Positions 17,524 to 27,076 of a stretch of DNA of 64,000 nucleotides are shown here, piece by piece. Source of the DNA: Prevotella sp. GTDB taxonomy: Bacteria; Bacteroidota; Bacteroidia; Bacteroidales; Bacteroidaceae. The translations under genes were made by a program, and so were the position numbers. The stretch is from the NCBI GenBank assembly GCA_017413085.1, contig JAFPVC010000016.1, positions 62,001 to 126,000 of the forward strand. Reading direction: 5' to 3'. Below the pieces are notes generated by a model. The model did no database searches, had not been told where the DNA came from, and worked only from the letters and a program-made list of their open reading frames with translations. Each line of letters begins with the position of its first letter. Positions within the stretch are counted from its first letter, which is position 1.

Positions 17524-20500
17524 ATGAAAAAGTTTCTTTTAATACTGGCGGTTTTTGTCTCATCCATATCATGGGCACTTGCAGCCATACAGGGAGGGCA
17601 TTTCATTTCGTCTGATCGTTTTTCGAGTGGTCTTATCAATGATGTATACCAAGACAAATATGGATATATCTGGGTAGCAACCGATTACGGATTAAACCGT
17701 TTCGACGGATATAGTTTTACGACATATCGCCACAAGCCATCAGATGAGACATCTGTGAGCAACAATACCATTACAACCTTACATTCCGATCGTGACGGTC
17801 AGTTGTGGGTAGGCACTGCGTTAGGGCTGGACAGGTATGACTATGCCACCGACACATTCGTGCATTACGATTTTGACCGAAAAGTGAAGCCTCGTGTAAC
17901 GGCATTTGTTGAGCGAAGTGACGGAAAACTGTTGGTTGGCACAGCCGGTTATGGTCTATTCATGCTGGCCGACAAAGACGAGAAAGGTGGAATTTTGCGT
18001 CACATGGGAGATAAATATGGCGCAGGCAAAAACAATGCCTTCTTTTCATACATGCTGGAAGACAGCAGTCACCGTATTTGGAAAAGCAGTTACGACAACC
18101 ACATAGTGATGCGCGATGCCAAGGGGCTGCATTACATGACAGCGTCTAAAGGTGACGTTGCCGGCATTATCGACCTGAACAACGGTCGCGTACTGATAGT
18201 GTGCACCCACGGCTTATTACAAAGCGACGGACATGGTTTGGTAGATGCAGACATGGATATGTCTGTTACAGGTGGCAAAGAGGTGAATTTCACTTGTGCA
18301 TTGCGAGACCATGAAGGCAATATATATATAGGTTCGCGAGGCAATGGACTCTTCTGCCTGCCGAATGGCAGCCGTAAATTTGAACGTGTGGAGTGTCGTG
18401 CCAAGGATTTCGACCTTAATACAGCAAGGGTCTGTGCCATGACAGAAGACAAGTATGGCAATCTGTGGCTGGGTTCTGAAATGATGGGACTCGTAATGCT
18501 TGAGCGTACTCCGCCACAGTTCCAAACCTGGGGATTCCAAAGTCAGGGTATACACCTTTGTTCTACAATTTCATCGGTGTGCCAAGGCGACGGAGGCATA
18601 ACATGGTGTACCATACCGGGAAATGGAGTGTTCGGCTTTGACCGAGACGGACGCATAGCCGCTCATCCCGCCAGTCCGCCACTTACGCAATGCATGTATA
18701 GGGACCGCGAGGGGCATTACTGGGTAGGAACCAATCAGGGTGTATACTCTTACAATCCGCAGACAGGAGCCTCACAGCAAAAAGTTGCACTTGACTGTGA
18801 CGGTTTCAACGACATGACCTATCTACCTGATGGAAAGTTGTATGTATCAGCTTTCTCACGTGGTTTCATATCGCTGGACGTTGCCACAGGTCAGGTTCGC
18901 AATTTCAAGTCGCAGGACAACAACAACCATCGGGGCAGCCTGTGCAACAACTGGGTGGTGGCAATGATGCCCGACCGCAATGGTCGTCTTTGGCTGGCCA
19001 CTGCTGATGGTGTGTCTTGTTATGACCCGCACTCAGACAGTTTCCGTTCCTTGGGATTCGACAAACTCCTACCAGGCATACTGTGCATGTCGTTGTGTGA
19101 GACATCGCATGGTGATATACTGATAGGTACCGATCGGGGATTATTCGTATACAAACCAAGTTTGCATAAGGCAGTACAGTTTCACGACGGCAATGCCCTT
19201 GCCGACAAAGCTGTATGCTATATTGTCGAGGCGAATGGTGGCGACATCTGGTGTTCCACTTCTGCAGGACTATGGCAGTATGACATACGTCGCCGATGCT
19301 TCATCAGCCATATCAGCGACAACGGACTGAGCAGTAAGGAATATATAGTCGGCGTGGGACTGCACACCACCGACAACATGATGTTCTTTGCTAACAACGA
19401 GGGCTTGGTGGCTTTCAACCCATCCATGGTGGTCAACAGGCAACAGACTCTGCCAGCGGTAACGCTGACCAACTTCATATTGGCAGGCCATGCGATAAAC
19501 ACCACCACTTTGTCTAACGGCAAGTCCATCATCACATGCCCGGTTACGGAGAGTGACCATTTCCGATTGTCATATCTTGACAATACATTTGTAATGGAAT
19601 TCTCACTTCTCAACTATGACCAACCAAACAATGTAGTCTTTGAATACCGCATCAACGACGGAGAATGGCTGCAAAACCCTGAAGGTCACAACACTATCCA
19701 GCTGAGCCACCTGCAACCTGGCACATACAGACTTGAAGTGCGTGCGCAAATCAACGGTTCATACTCCAAGTCACGCATGATTACCATAGAGGTGACTCCA
19801 CCATGGTACAGTTCTGTTTGGGCTTACGTATTGTATATAATCCTGCTCACCGGCATAATCATACTGGCAGGTTGGATGTGGCGACACCATGCAGCCCAAC
19901 AGCTTGACGAAGAGAAGATGAAGTTCCTCATCAACGCTACGCATGACATCCGCTCACCGCTCACACTCATCATGGGTGCCGTAGATAAGCTGAAGAACAT
20001 TAAAGCTAGCGAACTGCAATCAAACACCGACAACGGCAAGAGCGAAGCAGATAACAGAAATATTTCGTCTATCCAGTCATCGGTGGATGCTATCGACCGC
20101 AATGCCAACAGGCTTATGGTGCTTGTCAACCAAATACTCGACGAACGCCGACTCGACAAGAATCAACTACGTCTGCACTGTCGCGAGACCAACCTTGTTG
20201 AATACATCAACGGCATCTGCAACCTTTACCAGTATAACGCATCGCAGCGTGGCATCGACTTCAAGTTCGAGCGCGAAAAGGACAACATCACCGTGTGGAT
20301 TGACCGTATAAACTTCGACAAAGTGATATCCAACCTTCTCTCCAATGCCTTCAAATACACATTTGATGACGGAGAGATACGTGTCAGCGTGCATGACAAC
20401 GAGACCAACGTAACAATCCAGGTCATAGACTCAGGACTTGGACTGAAGCCCGAGGACATAAACCACATCTTCGACCGTTTCTACCAAGGACGCAATGCCG

Positions 20501-21507
20501 ACGACCTCGGATTGCGCGGCACGGGCATAGGCCTCAACCTGAGCAAAGCGATAACCGAAATGCACAGCGGAACCATCAAGGCCTCAGCACGTCCCGACGG
20601 CAAGCGCGGTGCTTGTTTCACCGTAACACTGCCAAAGGGCAACCAGCATCTCACACCCGACCAAATAGTCAACACGGACGCCACCACCGACACAGGAGCA
20701 GAACGGCCTACGCAAAACAGCAGGCAGACAAAACCATACCGTCTGCTCATTGTTGACGACGATCTGGAAATAGCCAACTACATAATCAGCGAACTTGGCA
20801 ACCGCTACCGCTTTGACCATGCGCCAAACGGACGCGAGGGACTGAAAGCACTGCTCTCTGCACAAGCCCCGTACGACCTTGTCATAAGTGACGTAATGAT
20901 GCCTGAGATGGACGGTATTACGATGCTGAAGCGCATCAAAGAAAATCCGCAAGTGTCACAGACACCAGTGATAATGCTTACATCGAAGGCCGAAGTAGAG
21001 CATAAGCTCGAAGGTCTGAAGAGCGGTGCCGACGCTTACATAGCCAAACCGTTCAACATGGAGGAACTGCACATTCAGATTGACAATCTCATTGCAGGTG
21101 TAAGGCGATTGAAAGGTAAGTTCAGCGGTGCAGTGCAGCAGAAAGAGCGCATTGCTAATCTTGAGGTGAAAGGTAATGACGACGCACTTATGGAGCGCAT
21201 CATGCGTTCTATCAACGCCCACATATCAGAATCAGACTACAACGTCGACTCACTGGCCGAAGACGTTGGCATAAGCCGTGCACAACTTCACCGCAAAATG
21301 AAAGAAATCACTGGCATAGCCTCGGGTAAGTTCCTGCGCAACCTGCGCATGGAGCAGGCAGCACGACTGCTCAGCGAGGGCAAGGTGGGCGTTGCACAAG
21401 TAGCCTACAAAGTGGGATATGCAGACCAGGCTCACTTCTCCACAGCATTTAAGGCTCATTACGGTCTCTCACCATCAGAGTACGCAGAGAAGCACAAGGA
21501 CGAATAG
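17524..21507 (+). CDS. Hybrid two-component system regulator, XynR-like
   Basis: 1327 residues in one polypeptide. In order: signal peptide (about 1-21); two sets of periplasmic propeller repeats (Reg_prop, e.g. YGYIWVATDYGLNRFDGY); a Y_Y_Y domain (about 690-757); one membrane segment (about 766-786); HisKA with phospho-acceptor H807 in THDIRSPL; HATPase with N941 and GTGIGL; a receiver domain with D1078-D1080 and phospho-acceptor D1123; and a C-terminal AraC-type helix-turn-helix (about 1215-1325). This is the HTCS design that senses oligosaccharides in the periplasm and activates polysaccharide-use genes. Its place inside the xylan cluster suggests xylo- or arabinoxylo-oligosaccharides as signal, as for XynR of Prevotella. 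GH98 follows with its own promoter. Confidence 0.95.
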   Translation: MKKFLLILAVFVSSISWALAAIQGGHFISSDRFSSGLINDVYQDKYGYIWVATDYGLNRFDGYSFTTYRHKPSDETSVSNNTITTLHSDRDGQLWVGTALGLDRYDYATDTFVHYDFDRKVKPRVTAFVERSDGKLLVGTAGYGLFMLADKDEKGGILRHMGDKYGAGKNNAFFSYMLEDSSHRIWKSSYDNHIVMRDAKGLHYMTASKGDVAGIIDLNNGRVLIVCTHGLLQSDGHGLVDADMDMSVTGGKEVNFTCALRDHEGNIYIGSRGNGLFCLPNGSRKFERVECRAKDFDLNTARVCAMTEDKYGNLWLGSEMMGLVMLERTPPQFQTWGFQSQGIHLCSTISSVCQGDGGITWCTIPGNGVFGFDRDGRIAAHPASPPLTQCMYRDREGHYWVGTNQGVYSYNPQTGASQQKVALDCDGFNDMTYLPDGKLYVSAFSRGFISLDVATGQVRNFKSQDNNNHRGSLCNNWVVAMMPDRNGRLWLATADGVSCYDPHSDSFRSLGFDKLLPGILCMSLCETSHGDILIGTDRGLFVYKPSLHKAVQFHDGNALADKAVCYIVEANGGDIWCSTSAGLWQYDIRRRCFISHISDNGLSSKEYIVGVGLHTTDNMMFFANNEGLVAFNPSMVVNRQQTLPAVTLTNFILAGHAINTTTLSNGKSIITCPVTESDHFRLSYLDNTFVMEFSLLNYDQPNNVVFEYRINDGEWLQNPEGHNTIQLSHLQPGTYRLEVRAQINGSYSKSRMITIEVTPPWYSSVWAYVLYIILLTGIIILAGWMWRHHAAQQLDEEKMKFLINATHDIRSPLTLIMGAVDKLKNIKASELQSNTDNGKSEADNRNISSIQSSVDAIDRNANRLMVLVNQILDERRLDKNQLRLHCRETNLVEYINGICNLYQYNASQRGIDFKFEREKDNITVWIDRINFDKVISNLLSNAFKYTFDDGEIRVSVHDNETNVTIQVIDSGLGLKPEDINHIFDRFYQGRNADDLGLRGTGIGLNLSKAITEMHSGTIKASARPDGKRGACFTVTLPKGNQHLTPDQIVNTDATTDTGAERPTQNSRQTKPYRLLIVDDDLEIANYIISELGNRYRFDHAPNGREGLKALLSAQAPYDLVISDVMMPEMDGITMLKRIKENPQVSQTPVIMLTSKAEVEHKLEGLKSGADAYIAKPFNMEELHIQIDNLIAGVRRLKGKFSGAVQQKERIANLEVKGNDDALMERIMRSINAHISESDYNVDSLAEDVGISRAQLHRKMKEITGIASGKFLRNLRMEQAARLLSEGKVGVAQVAYKVGYADQAHFSTAFKAHYGLSPSEYAEKHKDE

Positions 21508-21536
21508 AGTTTCGATAATGTATGCAACAAAATCCC

Positions 21537-21567
21537 TTGGTCAGTTGACTTGAACAGTGTAATTTTG
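21537..21567 (+). promoter_or_regulatory. Probable promoter of the GH98 gene
   Basis: TAATTTTG (21560-21567) fits the -7 box; TTG (21537-21539) lies 20 bases before it. The box is 49 bases before the ATG. Confidence 0.55.
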
Positions 21568-21616
21568 CAGTTAGAAACAAATATCAACTAAAAACATTAA
21601 AATCAATAACTGCAAA

Positions 21617-24600
21617 ATGAAAAAACTTTACGCTATCCTGATTGCGCTGCTTGCACTGGCATGGACAGAAGCAAGTGCACAGCAACGCCGTCCGATTGAC
21701 TCACAGCACCCGATGTGGTTCATCCACGTTGACGTATGGTACAAGGCCGATCCACAGAAAATCATCGACCTCATACCTGATAAAATCAAGCCTTATGTAT
21801 GCTTGAACCTTTCTCTGTCATGTCAGTACGACACAGACAAGAACGTATACAAAATGCCGCAGTATGCCTTCCAGACATACAAGTCATGGGCTACGGTGTG
21901 CCAGAAGAACGGCATGTGGTTCTCTTGTCAGCCAGCATCGGGCGGTCACACGCACATTCAGGACAATGACATGGCGACATTTGAGTATTTCTTCAAGAAA
22001 TTCCCGAACTTTCTCGGATGGAACTATGCCGAGCAGTTCTGGGGTTTCGACGAAGCTGGCGACAAGTCATCATCCACACAGGCCAGTCGATGGGCATTGT
22101 TCGGTCGTCTGGTCGAGATGTCGCACAAGTACGGTGGACTCCTGACAGTATCGTTCTGCGGCAATATCTGGAGCCATGGTCTGAATCCTATCGGTGAGTT
22201 GAAGCGTGATGCAGGTTTCCTTAATGCCTGCAAGAAATATCCAGAGGCTATTCTATTCCTCTACAAATACACCACCAGCACTTGTTTCTACAACAACGAA
22301 AGCGTAACGTTCGGTCCGTTCATTTCAGGTCTTACCAAGGCCTACGGCGTGCGTTACGACAATTGTGGTTGGAACGGCAGTATAGAAGCCCTATTCGGCA
22401 AGAACAGCGGTAAGACATATCCTGCCGCCGCAGGAATTGGCACAGTGTTGGAACAGATGGGTGTGAATGGTGCCAGCGTTTGGGACGGCCCTGAACTGAC
22501 ATGGAAAGAAGAGTGTTTCCATGAAATAAACAACAGCACGGTGGATGGCTACACACGCCGCAACTGGGCACGCTTCCCCATATTCGAGGGTGTTTGGCAA
22601 GACATGTTCTATCGTGTCATCAACGGTCAGATATACATTCCTTCCCGTGAAGAGGTCGTAAACAAAACTAAGATAGTAATCATAAACGACAATACAACGG
22701 GAGACGACCAGAATAAATATGCCACATGGGATAATCTCTATGACGGACTATATAAGATGAGTGACCCGATGAATGTCGGCACAGGACAATGGGACAACAA
22801 CCACTGTTACTTCAAGAGTACAGGCCGCTACGGAACAATTCCTATGGTCACAGGTCTCTATGACGACCTCGCAAAATCGATTCCCGTACAAGTGAGGAAA
22901 GCCAACCGCACCACACGCTGGTCAACCCTTGCCAAGAAGACTACCGAATTCAACAACAAGTACCCTCAGGTGTCAACCGGCGACATGTACGTAAACCGTT
23001 ACCGCAACCAACTGATTACCTATAATCCTCATTCATATCTCATAGGTCCGAAGAAACAACGTGCCAATGCCACCATTCCTCTTAAATACAACACCTGTGA
23101 AAATCTACGCCTTAGTTACGACTTGCTGTCAAGCGCAGTCATCCGTGAGTTCAGCGACTCGATGTATATCTACATGAACAACTACCGCACTGACTCCACG
23201 GCATTCCGCACCGACACAATTGTCATCACCGGCGTGATAGAAAAGCCTACACACAGGACTGTAAAACACGGTGCAGCCCAGAATGCAGGTGCTATCAGCG
23301 CAACTTTGAAATATGATGCAGAGGCACAGACCGCACAATATGTTGTGAAGCACTGCGGTCCTCTCGAACTCTATATCAAGTGTAAAGGCAATGCCGACCG
23401 CAGCGATGCAACTGATGCCATCGCCATTACACCGTTGTCTAAACCACAGCAGCCAGAGGCATGGCGCGGTGAGATTCTCATCGAGGCAGAGGATATGGAC
23501 TACAGCAATATCAGTTCATGCTGCACTAATCCTTACGACAACTATAAAAGTGTTATCGGCCATTCTGCCAACGGATTCGTCGTCATGGGTACTAGCACCA
23601 GCGGTTCACTGCGCCACACGCTGAAGCTCAACGCATATCAGGCAGGCGATTATGTGATTAGCATGCGCTACATGTGCACCGTACGCAACACTACGATAGG
23701 AATGAACGTAAACGGTGGTGCACGCAAATACGCATATTGTAATAAGACACAAAATAATGAATGGCGCTGGGCAACCATGGAGGCAACTCTGAATGAAGGC
23801 GACAACACGCTCGTGATAACCAATGTCAACGGTGTAAACATGTACATTGACCAGATAAGCTACCGTCCGAAAAATGTAGATCCTATGACATATTACGTCA
23901 CAGTCAACTCTTCTGAGGGCGGCACGGTAACATCCAATATCAATGAGGCCGAGGAAGGAGACACCGTAACGCTTACCGTAGAACCAGTCGAAGGATACAA
24001 ACTGAAGGAACTGCGCGTAATCAACTCTGTGTTCTACACTCTCGAAAAGACCATATCCATCAACGAAGAGGGCGACATCAAGTTCCGTATGCCTAACGAC
24101 AACGTGACTCTGCAACCTATCTTTGAAGACGTGGCAACAATCACCGAGATTGATTTTGCCTCGACACTGGCAGGAACGATACCATACGGATGGCGCTGTG
24201 TACAGGAGGACAGCGAGGTGCATGAGTACCCACAAACCCATACTCAGGGAGCACGCACAATGAGCGGCTTTGGCGGTTGGCAGGGCAAGGCTCTCTATTG
24301 GCGCAACAATTGTGCAGAACTTGGCAGACAGTCTGGACGTGAACTGACGCTTGAGCCAGGCAAGTACAAACTCTATTTCGCCATGGCCGCATGGAAGGAA
24401 TCACCAAGGTACAAGGTACAGATTCTCAATGCCACCACGGGAGCGTCAATAGCGGCATCAAGCGTGCTATCAGCCACGCCGAATGCCAATGGCAACATGG
24501 CAGCCAACCTGACCAGTGCAACACAGCAGGAACTGGAGTTCAACATCAGCGAAGCCGGCAACTACGTCATCAGCTTCACCGACCAGACTTCTGTAGGCTA

Positions 24601-24790
24601 CAATGAATTCCTGCTTCTTGAATGTCGTTTGCGCATCATTGAACAACCGACAGGCATACAACTGACCACAGCCGACGGAAGCAATGCAACGACCATCTAC
24701 GACGCCAGCGGTCGTCAAGTAGTATCACCCGCACGCGGTCTGAACATTATCCGCCAATCTGACGGTACCGTCCGCAAGGTTATTTATTAA
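21617..24790 (+). CDS. GH98 family endo-glycanase with CBM35 and T9SS-like tail
   Basis: 1057 residues with a signal peptide ending near SAQQ (residue 22). Residues about 25-600 match glycoside hydrolase family 98 (HPMWFIHVDVW, GWNYAEQFWGFDE, YDNCGWNG, WDGPELTWKEE); likely catalytic acids are E139, D248 and E293 by motif position. Residues about 615-755 form a CBM35-like module (EILIEAEDMDY), followed by an InlB-type repeat (about 757-843) and a second beta-sandwich. The last 30 residues (IYDASGRQV, then KVIY) resemble a type IX secretion tail, so the enzyme is probably surface-anchored or released. Most GH98 enzymes cut blood-group glycans, but a GH98-CBM35 enzyme of Bacteroides is a glucuronoarabinoxylan endo-xylanase, which fits this locus better. 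Confidence 0.88.
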   Translation: MKKLYAILIALLALAWTEASAQQRRPIDSQHPMWFIHVDVWYKADPQKIIDLIPDKIKPYVCLNLSLSCQYDTDKNVYKMPQYAFQTYKSWATVCQKNGMWFSCQPASGGHTHIQDNDMATFEYFFKKFPNFLGWNYAEQFWGFDEAGDKSSSTQASRWALFGRLVEMSHKYGGLLTVSFCGNIWSHGLNPIGELKRDAGFLNACKKYPEAILFLYKYTTSTCFYNNESVTFGPFISGLTKAYGVRYDNCGWNGSIEALFGKNSGKTYPAAAGIGTVLEQMGVNGASVWDGPELTWKEECFHEINNSTVDGYTRRNWARFPIFEGVWQDMFYRVINGQIYIPSREEVVNKTKIVIINDNTTGDDQNKYATWDNLYDGLYKMSDPMNVGTGQWDNNHCYFKSTGRYGTIPMVTGLYDDLAKSIPVQVRKANRTTRWSTLAKKTTEFNNKYPQVSTGDMYVNRYRNQLITYNPHSYLIGPKKQRANATIPLKYNTCENLRLSYDLLSSAVIREFSDSMYIYMNNYRTDSTAFRTDTIVITGVIEKPTHRTVKHGAAQNAGAISATLKYDAEAQTAQYVVKHCGPLELYIKCKGNADRSDATDAIAITPLSKPQQPEAWRGEILIEAEDMDYSNISSCCTNPYDNYKSVIGHSANGFVVMGTSTSGSLRHTLKLNAYQAGDYVISMRYMCTVRNTTIGMNVNGGARKYAYCNKTQNNEWRWATMEATLNEGDNTLVITNVNGVNMYIDQISYRPKNVDPMTYYVTVNSSEGGTVTSNINEAEEGDTVTLTVEPVEGYKLKELRVINSVFYTLEKTISINEEGDIKFRMPNDNVTLQPIFEDVATITEIDFASTLAGTIPYGWRCVQEDSEVHEYPQTHTQGARTMSGFGGWQGKALYWRNNCAELGRQSGRELTLEPGKYKLYFAMAAWKESPRYKVQILNATTGASIAASSVLSATPNANGNMAANLTSATQQELEFNISEAGNYVISFTDQTSVGYNEFLLLECRLRIIEQPTGIQLTTADGSNATTIYDASGRQVVSPARGLNIIRQSDGTVRKVIY

Positions 24791-24801
24791 CTTATACTAC
24801 C

Positions 24802-24851
24802 AAATACAATCTGCCCCTGATTACAGTTGTAACCAGGGGCAGATTGTATTT
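24802..24851. terminator. Bidirectional terminator between GH98 and the SASA esterase
   Basis: A perfect 18-bp stem (24802-24819 with 24834-24851); the loop can form a further 5-bp stem (TTACA/TGTAA). It separates two converging genes. Confidence 0.88.
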
Positions 24852-24882
24852 AATAGCGAAAAACCTTATTTTCAACTACATT

Positions 24883-26865
24883 TTACTTACCATATTCACT
24901 CAAATCCAACTGCATTGGCGACATTGGCACGCCTGCCTCAGAATAAATCCCTGCACGCAGTGGATTGTTCTTCCATGCATAACGCACCTTTACGGGATTC
25001 TCCACAGCAGAGCGGATAATTATGCGATTACCATCGGCACTGGCCTCGGCATTACGGAAACGGCCGTCAGAGCCAGCCGTCTCAAACTCATAGAGTTGCG
25101 TGACTGTACGAAGTTTCTGATCGGCTGTAAGAGTGATTACTGTGCCATCCTGTTGCACGTTTGTCACACGCGGTGAGAGTGGCGATTTCTTGTTCCAAAC
25201 AAGATTATCAAACACGTTGGCAATACGCTCCGCCACCTCACGCTTGCGCAAGGGGTGGATATCCACCGTCTCACCAAGGTCTATTGCAACAGCCAATCCC
25301 ACATGCGGCATGTGCTCCGACGTCAGTCGCTGCGCCTCGCGCACCTCTGCCCAGCCAGACTGTTGCGGACTGTCAGAAGGGTCAAGAAAGTTGGCCAACT
25401 GTACCACACAGAAAGGCATGTCAGGACGCTGCCACAGCTGTCTCCATCCACCAATGAGCTGACTGAGATACTGCTCATACACAGCACCATCACCAGTGTT
25501 TGACTCACCCTGATACCACACCACGCCTTGCAGCGGATATGGTGCGAGCGGATAGAGCATTGCATTGTAAAGAACTGATGGAAGATTCTGACCACCAGAA
25601 TCAATGCCAGGCTGCGACGGCATACGTGCTCCATCTGTCACAAGCCACTCGTCAGACAGTTGCACCTCAACACCGTCATCGAATATAAGCTTGTACTGCT
25701 TCTCTGGTATAAAATGCGGCGAGCCACCTTTTGTAGTAAAGCGCACCGTGATTACATTGTCACCCTCAGTGAGCACACCTGCTGGAATGGTATAGCGGCG
25801 TGGCGGATATTGATAAGAGGTATGCCCCACCTCACGGCCATTCACGTACGTCTGGTCAGCATCATACAGTGTACCAACAAGCAGACGCGCACCCATTCCT
25901 GCATGAGTAGCATCTATTGTGAAGTGCTGACGTGTCCACAAGCTGCCGTTGTAACGACGGTCATCAGTAAGGTCACGGCTCAACTGGCGTTCTCCAACGG
26001 TGCGGAACACGTCAGTGCGCTTCCACTGACTGTCATCAAGGTTTTTGTCCGCATAGTTACCTGACAGTCCAGGGTCTGCGGCATCGAGCATCTGCTGCCA
26101 TCTACGCTGTGCCTTGCCGTTAGCCTCATTCATCGCCCTCACCATGTCGGCATCCTGATAAAATGCAGTGCGGGCATACTGCTCTGGCCAACGCTGCTTG
26201 AGTGTATCGGGAGAGAGCCACGCCTGAATGGGAGTACCGCCCAAAGAGTTGACAATGATTCCCTGTGGCACGCCCGTCTTCTCATACATCTCACGGCCAA
26301 GGAAATAACCCACTGCAGAGAAACGCCATGCGTTGTCTTTATTTACAGGCAGCCAGTTGATGTTGGTTGGGCGAATATCATTTTTCGGGCCATCAACATC
26401 AAATTCAGTCTGCACGCGGAACATTCGTATGTTTGGGTTCTCATAGTCGTCAACCACCTTACCATACTGCGGATATACGCGCTCAATCATTACGTCAATG
26501 TTTGACTGTCCTGAACAGAGCCACACGTCGCCGAAAAGCACATCTTTAAGAACCTGTGGCTGTGCATCGTTTCCTGTTATCACTATCTCATAGGGACCAC
26601 CTGCCTTCTGGCTCGGCAACATCACCTGCCAGCGTCCTGACGCATCTGCAGTGGCGGTATAGGTTTTCTTCTTGAACTTGACACTGACCTGCTCACCAGC
26701 ATCGGCCTGACCCCATACAGGTACCTCGGTACCACGCTGCAATACCATACCCGACTGAAACAAACGGGCAGGCACGGGCTTTGCGGTGGCAACGGCAGAC
26801 AGAATCAAGAAAGAGGAATTAAGAACTAAGAATTTCCTTTTTGTAATAAATTTACCTACAAACAT
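24883..26865 (-). CDS. Sialate O-acetylesterase (SASA) family esterase, probable acetyl-xylan esterase
   Basis: 660 residues with an N-terminal signal segment (about 8-28). The SASA/SGNH fold is shown by the GQSN block with nucleophile S121, the block WYQGESN, and the C-terminal pair D535-H537 in DIHP. A beta-sandwich insert (about 290-400, a galactose-binding-like domain) is typical of these large members. The family name comes from sialate esterases, but members in xylan loci remove acetyl groups from xylan or its oligosaccharides, which is the likely role here. It is transcribed alone on the minus strand, divergent from the transporter gene. A -7-like box (TAACTTTG, 26915-26922) lies upstream. 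Confidence 0.9.
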   Translation of the reverse strand: MFVGKFITKRKFLVLNSSFLILSAVATAKPVPARLFQSGMVLQRGTEVPVWGQADAGEQVSVKFKKKTYTATADASGRWQVMLPSQKAGGPYEIVITGNDAQPQVLKDVLFGDVWLCSGQSNIDVMIERVYPQYGKVVDDYENPNIRMFRVQTEFDVDGPKNDIRPTNINWLPVNKDNAWRFSAVGYFLGREMYEKTGVPQGIIVNSLGGTPIQAWLSPDTLKQRWPEQYARTAFYQDADMVRAMNEANGKAQRRWQQMLDAADPGLSGNYADKNLDDSQWKRTDVFRTVGERQLSRDLTDDRRYNGSLWTRQHFTIDATHAGMGARLLVGTLYDADQTYVNGREVGHTSYQYPPRRYTIPAGVLTEGDNVITVRFTTKGGSPHFIPEKQYKLIFDDGVEVQLSDEWLVTDGARMPSQPGIDSGGQNLPSVLYNAMLYPLAPYPLQGVVWYQGESNTGDGAVYEQYLSQLIGGWRQLWQRPDMPFCVVQLANFLDPSDSPQQSGWAEVREAQRLTSEHMPHVGLAVAIDLGETVDIHPLRKREVAERIANVFDNLVWNKKSPLSPRVTNVQQDGTVITLTADQKLRTVTQLYEFETAGSDGRFRNAEASADGNRIIIRSAVENPVKVRYAWKNNPLRAGIYSEAGVPMSPMQLDLSEYGK

Positions 26866-26914
26866 GTTGAATTACTATTATTTTTTTGTGAATACTTACT
26901 CTGTGATTTTTATG

Positions 26915-26922
26915 CAAAGTTA
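26915..26922 (-). promoter_or_regulatory. Probable -7 box for the SASA esterase gene
   Basis: TAACTTTG on the minus strand, 50 bases before the start codon; no consensus -33 box at 19 bases. Confidence 0.5.
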
Positions 26923-27031
26923 CGCTTTTCCCCTTAATTCTGCTCTACGCAAATGTTGCATCATAGACTGAAAAAAGTATCATGTGACGAAAAAAAACAC
27001 ACTCGCAGAGCCTTATATTATGAAAAAACAG

Positions 27032-27039
27032 TATATTTG
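27032..27039 (+). promoter_or_regulatory. Probable -7 box for the transporter-GH43 operon
   Basis: TATATTTG matches TAnnTTTG and lies 38 bases before the ATG at 27077. It overlaps an in-frame upstream extension (ATG at 26984), which argues that translation begins at 27077. Confidence 0.6.
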
Positions 27040-27076
27040 CAAAGAGAATTTTAACTCAAACAATATACAACTAACA

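Noticed and set aside
26984-27076. Upstream start of the GPH symporter
   Set aside because: The extra residues cross a -7 promoter box and are not found in the family; 27077 gives a standard N terminus.
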